5,776 nucleotides of DNA, taken from contig CAILKC010000412.1 in NCBI GenBank assembly GCA_903834675.1, positions 1-5,776 on the forward strand. The letters run 5' to 3'. Source of the stretch: an uncultured Victivallales bacterium. GTDB taxonomy: Bacteria > Verrucomicrobiota > Lentisphaeria > Oligosphaerales > JAFGRS01. Positions 5,719-5,776 of the stretch are shown piece by piece. Position 1 is the stretch's first letter. Every line of letters begins with the position of its first letter. The notes below the pieces were generated by a model that searched no databases, was not told where the DNA came from, and saw only the letters and a list, made by a program, of their open reading frames with translations. Made by a program: the position numbers and the translations under genes.

Positions 5719-5776
5719 CGACCTGTGCAATAAGGATGGGCCGAGGTATTCAGCCCCAAAGGGGCGCTCTATACCA
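5719..5776 (+). repeat. Right-end dispersed element, inverted relative to the left end
   Basis: CGACCTGTGCAATAAGG at 5719-5735 is the exact reverse complement of 113-129 and of 189-205. It is followed after 41 bases by ATACCA at the very end of the window; the left copy, read on the minus strand, has 38 bases and then ATACCAGCCCAGGG. A small GCCCC-AAA-GGGGC hairpin lies at 5753-5765. The element is cut by the window end. Confidence 0.7.

Larger units (their letters stand above)
5516..5776. promoter_or_regulatory. Gene-free leader upstream of the minus-strand operon
   Basis: This 261-bp stretch lies upstream of the first gene and must hold its promoter if the operon is transcribed from here. 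I cannot identify a convincing -35/-10 pair. The most AT-rich part on the minus strand is around 5581-5612. The region also holds two overlapping palindromes, two 9-bp-period tracts and an inverted copy of the left-end repeat. An open minus-strand frame runs through it (5439-5759), but it is low-complexity repeat sequence overlapping the signal peptide gene, and I do not call it. Confidence 0.4.

Noticed and set aside
5439..5759. Minus-strand open frame of 106 codons in the leader
   Set aside because: Its sequence is built from the 9-bp-period tracts and it overlaps the signal-peptide region of the exported protein in another frame.

Overview
The window is a GC-rich bacterial segment with every credible gene on the minus strand. 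I infer the PVC group (Planctomycetota, Verrucomicrobiota or relatives) or a similar environmental lineage. The reasons are the style of the intergenic dispersed repeats (hairpin CCCAGGGCGTTGCCCTGGG, 9-bp-period ACAGAGAGC tracts), an exported helical-repeat protein joined to a sugar-binding-like domain, and a very compact FtsX-type permease. No rRNA, tRNA or marker gene is present, so this placement is tentative.

Reading along the minus strand from high to low coordinates, the layout is as follows. At 5516-5776 there is a gene-free leader with an inverted copy of the left-end repeat, two 9-bp-period tracts and two overlapping palindromes. At 5515-3850 there is an exported protein with a signal peptide, a TPR-like helical domain and a C-terminal jelly-roll-like 'NLIPNSGFE' domain; the two halves lie in different frames and a +1 frameshift near 4366 separates them. 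At 3836-1836, 13 bp further on and behind a strong Shine-Dalgarno, is a GH36-type alpha-galactosidase. A 119-bp gap with small GC hairpins follows. At 1716-1000 is a short MacB/FtsX-like ABC permease, and at 997-257, 2 bp later, its LolD/MacB-type ATPase. At 1-256 is a repeat-dense stretch: a GC hairpin and a perfect 60-bp direct repeat.

The first two genes look like one transcription unit for glycan or galactoside handling: an exported binding-type protein and a hydrolase without a signal peptide. The permease and ATPase form a tight pair typical of ABC systems that work on membrane-embedded or envelope substrates. They could be cotranscribed with the upstream genes, but nothing in the sequence shows that the two pairs share a job.

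Both ends of the window carry the same dispersed element in opposite, outward-facing orientation. The operon is therefore enclosed by inverted repeat copies, and the fragment ends may simply be where an assembly broke at repeats. No complete mobile element, CRISPR array or defence system is visible. The points most worth checking are the frameshift in the exported protein, the unusual GH36 nucleophile motif, the compact permease and the flanking repeat family.
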